Shown here: in pieces, positions 47,679-56,519 of the stretch
Layout of the letters: each line of letters opens with the position of its first letter
How positions within the stretch are numbered: position 1 is the first letter of the stretch
Origin: Bog-756 sp963745955
GTDB taxonomy: Bacteria > Actinomycetota > Acidimicrobiia > Acidimicrobiales > RAAP-2
Direction: 5' to 3'
Length of the DNA stretch: 64,000 bases
Assembly: GCA_963745955.1 (NCBI GenBank)
Contig: CAVUZI010000006.1
Coordinates: 1-64,000, forward strand
Notes under the pieces: generated by a model
Databases searched by the model: none
The model's input: only the letters and a program-made list of their open reading frames with translations
Told to the model about the DNA's origin: nothing
Position numbers and translations under genes: made by a program

Positions 47679-48245
47679 CTGACGACCAGGTCCCCGAGGG
47701 CCACCCCTTCTTCGGACACGTCGACCATCTCGTCCCGGCTGGTCGGAAGGTTCTTCCCCACATAGTCGGGTCGGATCGGGAGCTCCCGGTGGCCCCGGTC
47801 GACCATCACGGCCAGTTCGACGATCTGGGCCCGTCCGTACTCGCCCAGCGCATTGAGCGCGGCCCTGATGGTCCGGCCGGTGAAGAGCACGTCGTCGACC
47901 AGCACCACCGTGGCACCGGTCAGGTCGAAGCTGATGTCGGTGGCGGCTTCGGGAAGGACGGGGCGGAGCCCGATGTCGTCGCGGTAGAAGGCCACGTCCA
48001 GGGTTCCGACGGGGATTGCCGCCCCCTCGAGTTCGGAAAGCGTGCCGGCCAGCCGTTCGGCAATGGCCACTCCGCCGGTCTGCAGGCCGATCAGGACCAG
48101 CTGCTGGAGTCCACGGTTGCGCTCGAGCGATCTCGTGGGCCATGCGGGTGATGGCCCGGTGCACGTCGTCCGCCGACATGACCTGCGCACGGGGAACGAA
48201 TACAGCACCCCGCGGCCGGGTATGACTGCGTTCGCGCTCGGCCAC
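47675..48245 (-). CDS. pyrR: Bifunctional PyrR: pyr operon RNA-binding regulator / uracil phosphoribosyltransferase (one frameshift)
   Basis: UMP/UTP-responsive RNA-binding regulator of the pyr operon, weak uracil PRTase. N-terminus ADDVHRAITRMAHEI, then, after an extra base near 48133, LERNRGLQQLVLIGLQTGGV. The PRPP loop is ATVVLVDDVLFTGRTIRAAL; late strand IVELAVMVDRGHRELPIRPD. GTG at 48245 is preferred to ATG at 48251 because it sits 6 bases after GGAGG, while the ATG touches it. First gene of the pyr operon; its target loop lies just upstream. Confidence 0.92.
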
Positions 48246-48263
48246 CTGCATCCTCCTGTCCGT

Positions 48264-48285
48264 TCGGGCCTCACGGGACCCGCTT
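48264..48285 (-). promoter_or_regulatory. PyrR-binding loop in the pyr leader
   Basis: On the minus strand GTCCCGTGAGGCC (48279-48267) matches the PyrR recognition core ARUCCNGNGAGGYU at nearly every position, flanked by CGGG and CCCG that can close a stem. It lies about 8 bases before the pyrR Shine-Dalgarno (acaggagg, 48258-48252). As in mycobacteria, PyrR binding here could hide the ribosome site, controlling translation instead of a terminator; none is visible. Confidence 0.7.
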
Positions 48286-48300
48286 CACGGTCAGGAGCCG

Positions 48301-48329
48301 AGTATACCCAGGCGGTCCCCGGCGCACCA
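48301..48329 (-). promoter_or_regulatory. Promoter of the pyr operon
   Basis: TATACT (48306-48301) is an excellent -10 element in GC-rich surroundings; TGGTGC (48329-48324), 17 bp before it, is a poor -35. Transcription would start near 48293, giving a leader of about 48 bases that begins just before the PyrR loop. Confidence 0.55.
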
Positions 48330-48423
48330 CACGTCACCGGATCGACGGACCGGGTCGGACGAACGGGACTTGTGGGTCCGACCCACTCGACTGCGGGTCC
48401 CGACCGGCGGGGTCGACCGACCG

Positions 48424-48819
48424 TCAACCTCTGACTTGTTCGGCCAGCGTGGCCAGGACGCCGTTGACGAAGCGACCGGAGTCATCGGTCGAGTAGGCCG
48501 AGGCCAGTTCCACCGCCTCGTTGAGGATCACCGGGGTGGGGACGTCGGGGAAGTCGAGCAGCTCGGCAACGGCCAGACGGAGCACGTTCCGGTCCACCAC
48601 CGCCATCCGCTCGACCTCCCACCCGATGGCGGCGGCACCGATGAGCCGGTCGATGTCGGCCTGACGTGCCTCCACCGTCCGCACCAGCGCCACCGTGTAG
48701 GGGTCGGGGGCCACCATCAGCTCGTCGAGGACCTCGGAGGGGCGCCTTCCCTTCAGCTCCGCCTCGTAGAGGAGGGTCACGGCCCGTTCGCGGGCTTGGT
48801 GTCGAGGTGCGGGATCCAT
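48424..48819 (-). CDS. nusB: Transcription antitermination factor NusB
   Basis: Partner of NusE/S10 in rRNA antitermination. 131 residues, helical: RHQARERAVTLLYEAELKGR, VALVRTVEARQADIDRLIGA, VVDRNVLRLAVAELLDFPDV, PVILNEAVELASAYSTDDSG, RFVNGVLATLA. ATG at 48819 was taken; the frame is open to 48864. Follows efp, as in most actinobacteria. Confidence 0.94.
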   Translation of the reverse strand: MDPAPRHQARERAVTLLYEAELKGRRPSEVLDELMVAPDPYTVALVRTVEARQADIDRLIGAAAIGWEVERMAVVDRNVLRLAVAELLDFPDVPTPVILNEAVELASAYSTDDSGRFVNGVLATLAEQVRG

Positions 48820-48894
48820 TGTCGGTCGTCGGTCGGGGGCACGTCGACCGACCGCGGGCGGCACGGATGTCGTCCCCCCGGGTGCCGGCGGAAG

Positions 48895-49455
48895 TCAGGC
48901 CCGGGTCAGGTACTCCCCGGACCGGGTGTCGACCTTGATCCTCTCGCCGGGATTGACGAAGAGGGGCACCTGGATGACCAGGCCCGTCTCCACGGTTGCC
49001 GGCTTGCGCGCCCCCGACACCCGGTCCCCCTGGACCCCGGGCTCGGTGTCGGTCACGGTGAGCTCGACTGCGGCTGGAAGATCCACTCCTACGATCTCCT
49101 CCCCGAAGAACTGGAGGACCGCGTCGTCCCCCTCCTTGAGGTAGTTGGCGGCGTCGCCCAACAGGCCGGTCTCGACCTGGAGCTGCTCGAACGACGTGGT
49201 GTCCATGAACACGTAGTCCGAACCGTCCCGGTAGAGGAACTGCATCTCCCGCTTGTCGATGATGGCCTGCTCGAGCTTCTCGTCGGCACGGTAGGTGCGC
49301 TCGATGACGGCACCGGTCCGTTGGTTCTTCAGTTTGGTCCGCACGAAGGCGCCGCCCTTGCCCGGCTTGACGTGTTGGAACTCGACCACGGCGAACAGGC
49401 CCTCGGGGAGGTCGAGCGTCATGCCATTGCGGAGATCGTTGGTGGAGACGGCCAT
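48895..49455 (-). CDS. efp: Elongation factor P
   Basis: Relieves ribosome stalling at polyproline. 186 residues, three beta-barrels: MAVSTNDLRNGMTLDLPEG, the tip loop HVKPGKGGAFVRTKLKN with Lys33 at the modifiable position, and the C-terminal RIKVDTRSGEYLTRA. No epmA/epmB-type modification gene is nearby. ATG shares a base with the pepP stop (TGATG). Many products in this GC-rich window have proline runs, giving it likely work. Confidence 0.96.
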   Translation of the reverse strand: MAVSTNDLRNGMTLDLPEGLFAVVEFQHVKPGKGGAFVRTKLKNQRTGAVIERTYRADEKLEQAIIDKREMQFLYRDGSDYVFMDTTSFEQLQVETGLLGDAANYLKEGDDAVLQFFGEEIVGVDLPAAVELTVTDTEPGVQGDRVSGARKPATVETGLVIQVPLFVNPGERIKVDTRSGEYLTRA

Positions 49456-50576
49456 CAGACGGCAACTTCCTTCGGGAACAGGGTCATCGATCGGCTACCG
49501 TCGGGCGTCACCACCAGGGTGTCCTCGATACGGACCCCACCCGTCCCGGGTAGGTAGACCCCCGGCTCCACGGTGACCACGGTGCCGGGGGCGAGGATAG
49601 CAGTCGACCCGGGTCCGACCGACGGCCCCTCGTGGATGTCGAGCCCGACGCCATGCCCGGTACCGTGCTCGAACCGTTCGGCCCACCCCGAGGCCGCGAT
49701 CACGTCGCGGCATGCCCGGTCCACCGACCCGGCGGTTGCCCCGGGCGCCACCGTGCGCACCCCGGCCCGTTGCGACTCCGCCACCACCTCGAAGACCCTG
49801 GCCAGCTCACCGGTCGGCTCTCCACCGACGCAGAAGGTGCGGGTCATGTCCGATCGGTACCCGTCGAACACGGCGCCGAAGTCCACGACCACCGGATCAC
49901 CGGAGCGGATCCGACGGTCGCCCGGGCGGGCATGGGGCTTGGCCGAGTTCTCCCCCGACGCCACGATGGTCTCGAATGCGCTGTCCTCGGCACCCTGTCG
50001 GCGCATGGCGTGGTCGAGGGCGGCTGCGAACCGGCCTTCGGTCAGCTCGTCGCCTGCACGCCCGCGGCCGGCCGCGGTCAGCAGGGGCAGAGTGGCTTCG
50101 AGGGCCTGGTCGGCGATGGCTGCGGCACGCTCCATCCGGGCGACCTCGGCCGCGTCCTTGACCATGCGCAGGCTCTCGACCAACCCGCCCGTCGGCACCA
50201 GGGTCACCGAGGCCAGGAGCCCCGCCCACGTGCGCTGCGCCGACCACGTGACGGAGTCGGCCTCGAGCCCGAGGACGCCGACGCCCGCGGCCCGGTCCAC
50301 CACCGCCTCGCGTTGGGTCTGCACCCCACCGACGCAGGACGTGATCTCTGGCCCGGCACCGCCCGCCCGCAATTGCTCGGAGGACTGGGTCCGGTATCTC
50401 CCGTCAGTGGTCAACAGGGCGCCGTCGGCGGTCACCAGCAACAATCCCGCCGATCCGCTGAAGCCGCTCAGCCACCGGATGTTGGCCGGCGTCGTGACCA
50501 ACAGGCCCCCGATGGCCTGCCCGTCGTCGCCGGCGGCGGCGAAGAGCGCCCGTAGGCGTTGGAGGCGGCCGGACAC
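49455..50576 (-). CDS. pepP: M24-family Xaa-Pro aminopeptidase / dipeptidase
   Basis: Metallopeptidase cutting X-Pro bonds. Pita-bread domain with metal ligands in VVVDFGAVFDGYRSDMTRTF (two Asp), HGTGHGVGLDIHEGP (His), VVTVEPGVYLPGTGGVRIED (Glu, Glu); N-terminal creatinase-like domain with IRWLSGFSGSAGLLLVT. 373 residues, GTG start. Its place before efp is a conserved actinobacterial order (pepQ/Rv2535c type). Aminopeptidase or dipeptidase cannot be distinguished. Confidence 0.93.
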   Translation of the reverse strand: MSGRLQRLRALFAAAGDDGQAIGGLLVTTPANIRWLSGFSGSAGLLLVTADGALLTTDGRYRTQSSEQLRAGGAGPEITSCVGGVQTQREAVVDRAAGVGVLGLEADSVTWSAQRTWAGLLASVTLVPTGGLVESLRMVKDAAEVARMERAAAIADQALEATLPLLTAAGRGRAGDELTEGRFAAALDHAMRRQGAEDSAFETIVASGENSAKPHARPGDRRIRSGDPVVVDFGAVFDGYRSDMTRTFCVGGEPTGELARVFEVVAESQRAGVRTVAPGATAGSVDRACRDVIAASGWAERFEHGTGHGVGLDIHEGPSVGPGSTAILAPGTVVTVEPGVYLPGTGGVRIEDTLVVTPDGSRSMTLFPKEVAV

Positions 50577-50637
50577 GTCCAGCGGGGGCAGGCCTCCAGG
50601 CCTCCGGCTGTCGGCACGCCCTCCGTCGTCGCACCCA

Positions 50638-51105
50638 TCAGCCCGCCTCTCCGGCGGATCCGGCCGAGAGGAGCCGGTGGACCGCTTCGACGGCCAGGCG
50701 GTACCCCAACCCCCCGAAGCCGGCGATGCAACCGTCGGAGACGGGGGCGATCACCGAGGTGTGCCGGAACGGCTCCCGGGCCGCCGGGTTGGTCAGGTGG
50801 AGCTCGACCACGACGCCGTCGAACGCGGCCAGGGCGTCGTGCAGCGACCAGGACGTGTGGGAGAGGGCTCCGGCGTTCACGATGATGGCGTCGGCGCGAC
50901 CCCGTGCCCGCTGCACGGCCTCGACCAGATCTCCCTCGTGGTTGGTCTGCAGGTGCTCGAGGACCAGTCCCAGGGCGGTGGCGGCCTCGGTGGCGGTGGC
51001 CACGTGGTCCTCCAGGGTGTCCGATCCGTAGATGGCCGGTTCGCGCTCCCCCAACAGATTGAGGTTGGGGCCGGACAGCAACAGGATCGAACCGGGCCTG
51101 CTCAC
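50638..51105 (-). CDS. aroQ: 3-dehydroquinate dehydratase, type II
   Basis: Third shikimate-pathway step. 155 residues: LLSGPNLNLLGEREPAIYGS holds the catalytic Tyr loop, then QTNHEGDLVEAVQRARG, IIVNAGALSHTSWSLHDAL and ELHLTNPAAREPFRHTSVIA. GTG at 51105 overlaps the aroB end (GTGA). Intact; forms the aroC-K-B-Q chain. Confidence 0.96.
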   Translation of the reverse strand: MSRPGSILLLSGPNLNLLGEREPAIYGSDTLEDHVATATEAATALGLVLEHLQTNHEGDLVEAVQRARGRADAIIVNAGALSHTSWSLHDALAAFDGVVVELHLTNPAAREPFRHTSVIAPVSDGCIAGFGGLGYRLAVEAVHRLLSAGSAGEAG

Positions 51106-52178
51106 CTGGGGCCACCGGATTCCGAACCTTGCATCTCAGCAAGGGTAGCGAGCACATCCGCCTCATCGACTCCATGGGCGACCTCGACGCCCGCCGGACC
51201 GTCCAGGACGAAGGTCAGATCGTGCTTCGCCTTCTTGTCGCGGGCCATGAAGGAGACGAGGCGCTTCGGGCTCGAGCCCTTCGGGCACGACGGCGAGAGA
51301 GGTCGAACCCACCGACCACCTTCCGGTGCAGTTCGACCCGGGCGTCGTCGATGCGTCCGAGCCGACGGGCCAGGAGGGCCGCGTACACCAACCCGACGGC
51401 CACCGCCTCGCCGTGGCGCAGATCGATGCCCGAACCCGGCTCGAACGCGGCCGCCTCCAGGGCGTGGGCCAGCGTATGGCCGTAGTTGAGCACCATCCGC
51501 CGGTCACCCTCCCGTTCGTCCGAGGCCACGACGTCGGCCTTGATCCCGACGCACCGGGCCACCTGTTCGGCCAGGGGCAGCTCGAGGAGCGACGCATCGG
51601 GACCCCGTCCGGTCTGCGGGAGACCCAAGAACGCGTACTTGGCCATCTCGCCCCGCCCGGACGCCCACTCACGCGGCGGCAGCGTGGACAGGAGGTCGGT
51701 GTCGCAGATCACGCCGCTCGGCTGCCAGAACGCGCCCACCAGGTTCTTCCCTTCGGGAATGTTGACCCCGGTCTTCCCCCCGATGGCCGCGTCCACCTGC
51801 GCCAGCAGCGTCGTGGCCACGTTGACGTAGGCGGTCCCCCGGTGGAACGATGCCGCCGCGAATCCGGCCAGGTCGGTGACGACGCCACCTCCGACGGCGA
51901 TGACCACGTCGGACCGGCTGAGCCCGGCCCGGGCGAAGCCACGGCAGAGCTCCTCGGTCACGGCCATCGACTTCGCCCCTTCGCCGTCCGGCACGATGAA
52001 CTCGTCGGACGGGCAGACCGGTGTCGACGGTGACGCCGATGCCGGACTGGGTCACGACGGCGGCGCGCCGGGCGCCCGGAACGGCAGAGGCCAGCATCCC
52101 CGCCAGCCCGTCGCGTGCGCCGCCACCCACCACCACCTGGTAGCTGCGGTCTCCCAGCTCCACCGGAATCTCGATCAT
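51102..52178 (-). CDS. aroB: 3-dehydroquinate synthase (frameshifted)
   Basis: NAD- and metal-dependent cyclisation of DAHP. N-terminus IEIPVELGDRSYQVVVGGGA at 52178; frame changes near 52015, then DGEGAKSMAVTEELCRGFAR, IAVGGGVVTDLAGFAAASFH, NVATTLLAQVDAAIGGKTGV, AKYAFLG and MVLNYGHTLAHALEAAA (metal His). Two more one-base shifts between about 51310 and 51270 lead into AVVPEGLE and then KKAKHDLTFVLDGPAGVEVA, ending at 51102, where the stop overlaps aroQ. About 359 residues once corrected. Confidence 0.92.
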
Positions 52179-52181
52179 CGG

Positions 52182-52716
52182 CTACGCCGCCCCGATGCCT
52201 CTGTCCGCCAGCACCGGTTCGGCCAGCAGGCGATCGATCACCTGATCGGGGGTGAGCCCGTCCACGTCGATGGTCACGTCGGCCACCGACTCGTACAGGG
52301 GCTTCCTGACCTCGTAGAGATCCGCCAACCTCGCCGCCGGCTCGTCGCCCAGCAGCGGCCGGCCCTCGCCCTTGCCCACCCGCCGGGCCAGCAGCGCGCG
52401 GGTCGGCCCGTAGCCACACCACGACTCCCGATCGCTGCAGGAGGTCACGGTTGGCCGGCGAGAGCACCACGCCGGCGGCGGCCGACACCACCACCGGCTC
52501 CGGGGACGACAGCGCCTCGGCCAGCACGCGGGACTCCTCGGCCCGGAAGGCCTCCTCGCCCCGCTCGGCGAAGAGCTCGGGCACGCTCGACCCGGTGCTG
52601 GCCATCACCTGGGCATCGGAATCGAGGTGTCCCCACTGGAGGCGATCGGCCAGCAGGCGGCCGACGGTCGTCTTTCCCGCCCCCATCATGCCGACCAGGA
52701 TGACCCGCTCAGCCAT
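52182..52716 (-). CDS. aroK: Shikimate kinase (one frameshift)
   Basis: Phosphorylates shikimate. P-loop GMMGAGKTTVGRLLADRL, HLDSD for shikimate/Mg, EEAFRAEESRVLAE. The usual GGG shikimate-binding motif is here VVVSAAAGVVLSPANRD, i.e. two of three Gly replaced. After an extra base near 52405, RRVGKGEGRPLLGDE and RLADLYEVRKPLYESVADVT continue to the stop. About 177 residues. ATG at 52716 lies 8 bases inside the aroC end. Confidence 0.92.
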
Positions 52717-53935
52717 CGGCCGGCGGTTGCGGCGCCGAAGGGCTCTCGCCCAGCGCGTCCAGATACCCGCGCCGGTTGCGGCGGAACTCCGCCACGGAGT
52801 CGCCGCCGAACTTGCGTTGGGCCTCCGAGGCCAGGACCAGGGCGACCATCGTCTCGGCCACGACGCCCATGGCCGGGACGGCGGTCACGTCGGTCCGCTC
52901 CTTGAAGGAGACGGTGGCCTCTTTGGTGACCACGTCGACCGTGCCCAGCGTGGGCCGGTTGAGGGTGGCCAACGGCTTCATGGTGGCCCGGGCCACGATG
53001 GGGGAGCCGGTGGAGATGCCGCCCTCGATCCCTCCGGCATGGTGGGTGTCGCGGACGTAACCTCCTCCCAGCCCGGCACGGTCGCCATCCGTCGCCTCGG
53101 CCCCACTCGAGGCCACCCGTATGGCGTCATGGGCCTCGGACCCGCGGCGGCCGGCCAGCTCGGTGCCGTCGCCGAACTCCACGGCCTTGATGGCCTGGAT
53201 GCTCATCAGGGCCTGGGCCAGCAGGGCATCGAGACGTCGGTCCCAGTGCACGTGGCTTCCGAGGCCCACCGGAACCCCGTAGGCGATGACCTCGGCCACC
53301 CCGCCGAGCGAATCACCGTCTTTGGCGGCCGCCTTCACCGCGGCGATCATCCGGGCCTCGGCGTCAGGATCACAACACCGCACCTGTGACTCGTCGACCC
53401 GGATGAGCTCCCCCACCGTGGGCAGCGCGGTGGTCTCGGCCCGCTCGGGCCCGAGCTGCACGATGTGACTGAGCACGTCGATGCCGATCTGCCAGAGCAG
53501 CAGTTTGGCCAGGGTGCCTGCCGCCACCCGGGCGGCCGTCTCCCGTGCGGAGGCCCGCTCGAGGACGTCGCGTGCGTCGTCGAGCCCGTACTTGAGCATG
53601 CCCGAGAGGTCGGCGTGACCGGGCCGGGGTTGGGTCAGCACCTTGGCGGGCAGACCCGGGCTGGGCGACATCTCGGTCTCCCATTTGGGCCACTCGGTGT
53701 TGGCGATCTCGATGGCCACCGGGGAGCCGAGCGTCCTTCCGTGCCGGATCCCCCCGACCAGGGTCACCTCGTCCGCCTCGAAGCGCATCCGCGGGCCGCG
53801 TCCGAAGCCCAGCCGCCGACGGGCCAGCCCGCGCTGGATGTCCTCTGCGGTCACCAGCAAGCCGGCGGGCAGCCCCTCGACGATCACCACGAGGGCGCGC
53901 CCGTGCGACTCGCCGGCGGTCAGGAAGCGGAGCAT
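52709..53935 (-). CDS. aroC: Chorismate synthase
   Basis: Final common step to chorismate, needs reduced FMN. 408 residues: MLRFLTAGESHGRALVVIVE, RRRLGFGRGPRMRFEADEVT, PRPGHADLSGMLKYGLDDAR with DVLERASARETAARVAAG, ISTGSPIVARATMKPLATL, and the C-terminal ALVLASEAQRKFGGDSVAEF. ATG at 53935 is the family start. Intact. Confidence 0.97.
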   Translation of the reverse strand: MLRFLTAGESHGRALVVIVEGLPAGLLVTAEDIQRGLARRRLGFGRGPRMRFEADEVTLVGGIRHGRTLGSPVAIEIANTEWPKWETEMSPSPGLPAKVLTQPRPGHADLSGMLKYGLDDARDVLERASARETAARVAAGTLAKLLLWQIGIDVLSHIVQLGPERAETTALPTVGELIRVDESQVRCCDPDAEARMIAAVKAAAKDGDSLGGVAEVIAYGVPVGLGSHVHWDRRLDALLAQALMSIQAIKAVEFGDGTELAGRRGSEAHDAIRVASSGAEATDGDRAGLGGGYVRDTHHAGGIEGGISTGSPIVARATMKPLATLNRPTLGTVDVVTKEATVSFKERTDVTAVPAMGVVAETMVALVLASEAQRKFGGDSVAEFRRNRRGYLDALGESPSAPQPPADG

Positions 53936-53964
53936 GCCGGGAAATCTACTCGGGGCGGCGGTGG

Positions 53965-54723
53965 TCAGGATCCGGCATGGAACAGGCTCTGGGCGATGGG
54001 ACCACCCCAGAAGACGGCGATCACCGCCCCGATGGCCAGGGACGGGGCGAAGGGGATCCGCGTCTTGCGTCCCGACGACGAGATCACCATCATCACCACA
54101 CCGAAGAGCATCCCGACGATGAAGCCGGACAGGAAGGCCACGTAGGCGTGGAGCAGGCTCAGGTAGCCGACGGTGATCCCGATCACTGCGGCCAACCGGA
54201 CATCGCCGAATCCCATGCCTCGCGGGACGAACCACCAGATGCCGAAGAAGAGGCCGAAGGCCACGCCGCCGGCCACGGCCGATCCGGTCAGGTCGTGCCA
54301 GTGGTGGTCCATGGCCGACGCGCCCACCAGGAGGGGGACGATCAGAGCCAGGGCCGCGTAGAGCAGTCGACGCGGCACGAGACGGTGGGAGAGGTCGGTG
54401 ACCGAGATCACCACCAGCATGGCGAAGAAGACGCAGAACGGGGCAAGGAGCAGTTCGCGTCCGAAGTGGGCCGCAGACCCCCCGAACAGGGCCGCGGTCA
54501 CCACCGCGGCCGCTGCCGTTCGGAGCGGCGCCGAGCCCGAGGGCAGCAGGTTCCGGACCGTGCCCTCGACCGGGGCTGGTCGGTCGGAGTCGTCGGTGCC
54601 GGACGCCCGGCGACGCTCGTCCTCCAGCCGACTGAGGTCGGCGGACCGCTGCCCGAGCGGATCGAGGGCACCGCCGATCAGGAGACCGGCGACCGTCGCG
54701 CCGGAGACCAGCAGTGTGTCCAC
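53965..54723 (-). CDS. A24-family prepilin peptidase
   Basis: Membrane aspartyl peptidase that processes type IV pilin-like precursors. The two catalytic Asp motifs are VISVTDLSHRLVP and MGFGDVRLAAVIG (GxGD), followed by RIPFAPSLAIGAVI; about seven hydrophobic segments. The Cys-containing N-methyltransferase domain of long PilD enzymes is absent; in its place is a 90-residue hydrophilic loop. GTG at 54723 or TTG at 54732. In several actinobacteria such a gene neighbours aroC. No pilin genes are in the window. Confidence 0.88.
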   Translation of the reverse strand: MDTLLVSGATVAGLLIGGALDPLGQRSADLSRLEDERRRASGTDDSDRPAPVEGTVRNLLPSGSAPLRTAAAAVVTAALFGGSAAHFGRELLLAPFCVFFAMLVVISVTDLSHRLVPRRLLYAALALIVPLLVGASAMDHHWHDLTGSAVAGGVAFGLFFGIWWFVPRGMGFGDVRLAAVIGITVGYLSLLHAYVAFLSGFIVGMLFGVVMMVISSSGRKTRIPFAPSLAIGAVIAVFWGGPIAQSLFHAGS

Positions 54724-54919
54724 GACAGGCAACGTACCGGACGCCCACCGCCGGGACGGGTATCGGGACGATCCTCACCGTCGTGTCGAGCTGCCGAGCC
54801 CCGTCTCCAGCTCGAGCCCTGTGTCCAGCGTCGAGCTCCGTCGTCCAGCCCGATGACACCCGCCGTTGCGGCGCCCCTACCGATCGGGACGCCGGTTGAG
54901 CGCTCAGCCGACGCCCGGG

Positions 54920-55573
54920 TCAGCCGTGGGCCGGCTCGTAGTACGGATTGGTGCCGTCGGCGTGGTCGGTGACATCGATGATGTTGGCGATCTCCGGGAT
55001 CGCTTCGCGCAGGATGACCTCGATGCCCTGGGACAGGGTGGCCTTGGCCATTCCGCACCCCTGGCAGCCACCGCTCAGCCGCAGATAGACGGACGCATCC
55101 TCGACGGCGACCAGGTCGGCGCGGCCACCGTGGGCGGCGATGCTCGGGTTCACCTGCTCGTCGAGGACGGAGACGACCCGCTGGGCGAGAGGGTCGGAAA
55201 GGTCGATGGTCCCGGTGGCCAGGCCGCTCAGGGTCGGGGCCGGCGGGGTGTTGGGATTCACGATGACCAGACCCCCCTCGCCGGAGGCATCGGTCACGAA
55301 GTCCAAGGTCGCGCCCTGGAGCCGCTCGACGCTGGCCTGGGGTATGACCACGGGCAGCTCGTCGCCCTCTTGCACCACGTCCCCCGGACCGGCATCCGCA
55401 AAGGCCTGGAAGTACATGTCGTAGGCGTAGGCGCCGTTGCTCTCGCCACTGATCTCCAGCCACAGGGCCAGCGAGCCGGACTCGGACTCATTGGCCAGCA
55501 CCTCGAGAACGGTGGCCTGCGCGTCACCGGTGATCGTCAGTACCGGGCGGACGTCCTCACGGTCTTCACTCAT
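54920..55573 (-). CDS. nfuA: NfuA-type Fe-S biogenesis protein
   Basis: Fe-S cluster carrier of 217 residues. N-terminal degenerate A-type (HesB-like) domain: LALWLEISGESNGAYAYDMY, VVIPQASVERLQGATLDFV. C-terminal NifU domain: VLDEQVNPSIAAHGGRADLV with the cluster ligands in LRLSGGCQGCGMAKATLSQG (CxxC). ATG at 55573 chosen (SEDREDVRP); ATGs at 55582 and 55585 are close. Divergent from a Cys-rich gene 18 bases away, so they may share a promoter region. Confidence 0.9.
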   Translation of the reverse strand: MSEDREDVRPVLTITGDAQATVLEVLANESESGSLALWLEISGESNGAYAYDMYFQAFADAGPGDVVQEGDELPVVIPQASVERLQGATLDFVTDASGEGGLVIVNPNTPPAPTLSGLATGTIDLSDPLAQRVVSVLDEQVNPSIAAHGGRADLVAVEDASVYLRLSGGCQGCGMAKATLSQGIEVILREAIPEIANIIDVTDHADGTNPYYEPAHG

Positions 55574-55591
55574 GCCTGTCATCATAAGGGC

Positions 55592-56341
55592 GTGGCAGCG
55601 AGCAACAAGCATCAACCGGCCAACGCCCACGAGTGGGTCAGCTTCGACGACCCGGACGAGGAGCGGACCTGGCTTTTCGATGTGACGTTCCTGGTCAGCT
55701 CCTGGACGTGCATCTTCGGTCAGGGCTGCCAGGGCGTGCTCACCGGGCCGGCCCCCGAGCTGGTGCAGGGCTGCTGCTCCTACGGTGCCCACTTCACCGG
55801 CAAGAAGGACGCTCGCAACGTCGAACGGGCGGCGGCCGAGCTCACGCCCGACATCTGGCAGTTCCACAAGCAGGGGCGCAAGGGTGTGGTCAAGAAGCTG
55901 CCCGACGGCGAGCTCGGGACCCGCCTGGTCGACGGTGCCTGCATCTTCCTCAACCGGCCCGGATTTCCGGCCGGTCCCGGATGCGCCCTTCACACGGCGG
56001 CACTGGCCCAGGGACGCAGCCACGTCGAGTTGAAGCCCGACGTGTGCTGGCAGTTGCCGCTGCGCCGCGAGGACGAGACGGCGCCCGACGGACGGGTGAC
56101 GTCGGTGGTCCGACAGTGGGACCGGCGCCACTGGGGAGAGGGCGGTGACGAGTTCCACTGGTGGTGCACCGAGGACCCCGCTGCGTTCGTCGGCCACGAA
56201 CCGGTCTACGTGAGCATGCGCACCGAGCTGGAGACGATGGCGGGAAAGAAGATCTACAAGAAGCTGGCGGCATACCTCGACGAGAGGCGCGCTCCCCGGG
56301 TGCGGGTGACCCTCCTGACCCATCCCACCCTCCGCGGCTGA
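55592..56341 (+). CDS. Cysteine-rich conserved-looking protein of unknown function
   Basis: 249 residues, not firmly recognised. Cys residues come in sets like metal or Fe-S ligands: SSWTCIFGQGCQGVLTGPAP, LVQGCCSYGAHFTGKKDARN, DGACIFLNRPGFPAGPGCAL (then H-T-A), KPDVCWQLPLRRED and WWCTEDPAAF. This layout recalls YkgJ/DUF3109-type zinc or Fe-S proteins, a tentative comparison. GTG at 55592 starts AASNKHQPANAHEWVSFDDP. Its position back-to-back with nfuA supports an Fe-S connection. No signal peptide. Confidence 0.7.
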   Translation: MAASNKHQPANAHEWVSFDDPDEERTWLFDVTFLVSSWTCIFGQGCQGVLTGPAPELVQGCCSYGAHFTGKKDARNVERAAAELTPDIWQFHKQGRKGVVKKLPDGELGTRLVDGACIFLNRPGFPAGPGCALHTAALAQGRSHVELKPDVCWQLPLRREDETAPDGRVTSVVRQWDRRHWGEGGDEFHWWCTEDPAAFVGHEPVYVSMRTELETMAGKKIYKKLAAYLDERRAPRVRVTLLTHPTLRG

Positions 56342-56356
56342 TCTCGTCTGCCGCTG

Positions 56357-56476
56357 GGCACCGCCGGCCGTACCGGTTCCATGGCACCTCCGGCTTCTCG
56401 GCACCTCCGGCTCCTCGGCACCGCCGGCCGTACCGGTTCCATGGCACCTCCGGCTTCTCGGCACCTCCGGCTCCTC
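56357..56476. repeat. Perfect 60-bp direct duplication
   Basis: Bases 56357-56416 are repeated exactly at 56417-56476. The unit contains shorter repeats (cggcacctccggct). It lies between the convergent Cys-rich gene and the small zinc-ribbon gene. Exact identity implies a recent duplication or an assembly artefact. Confidence 0.95.
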
Positions 56477-56519
56477 GGCCGCGTCGCCGTTCGGCCCCGC
56501 ACCCCTCGGCCGGCGCGGA

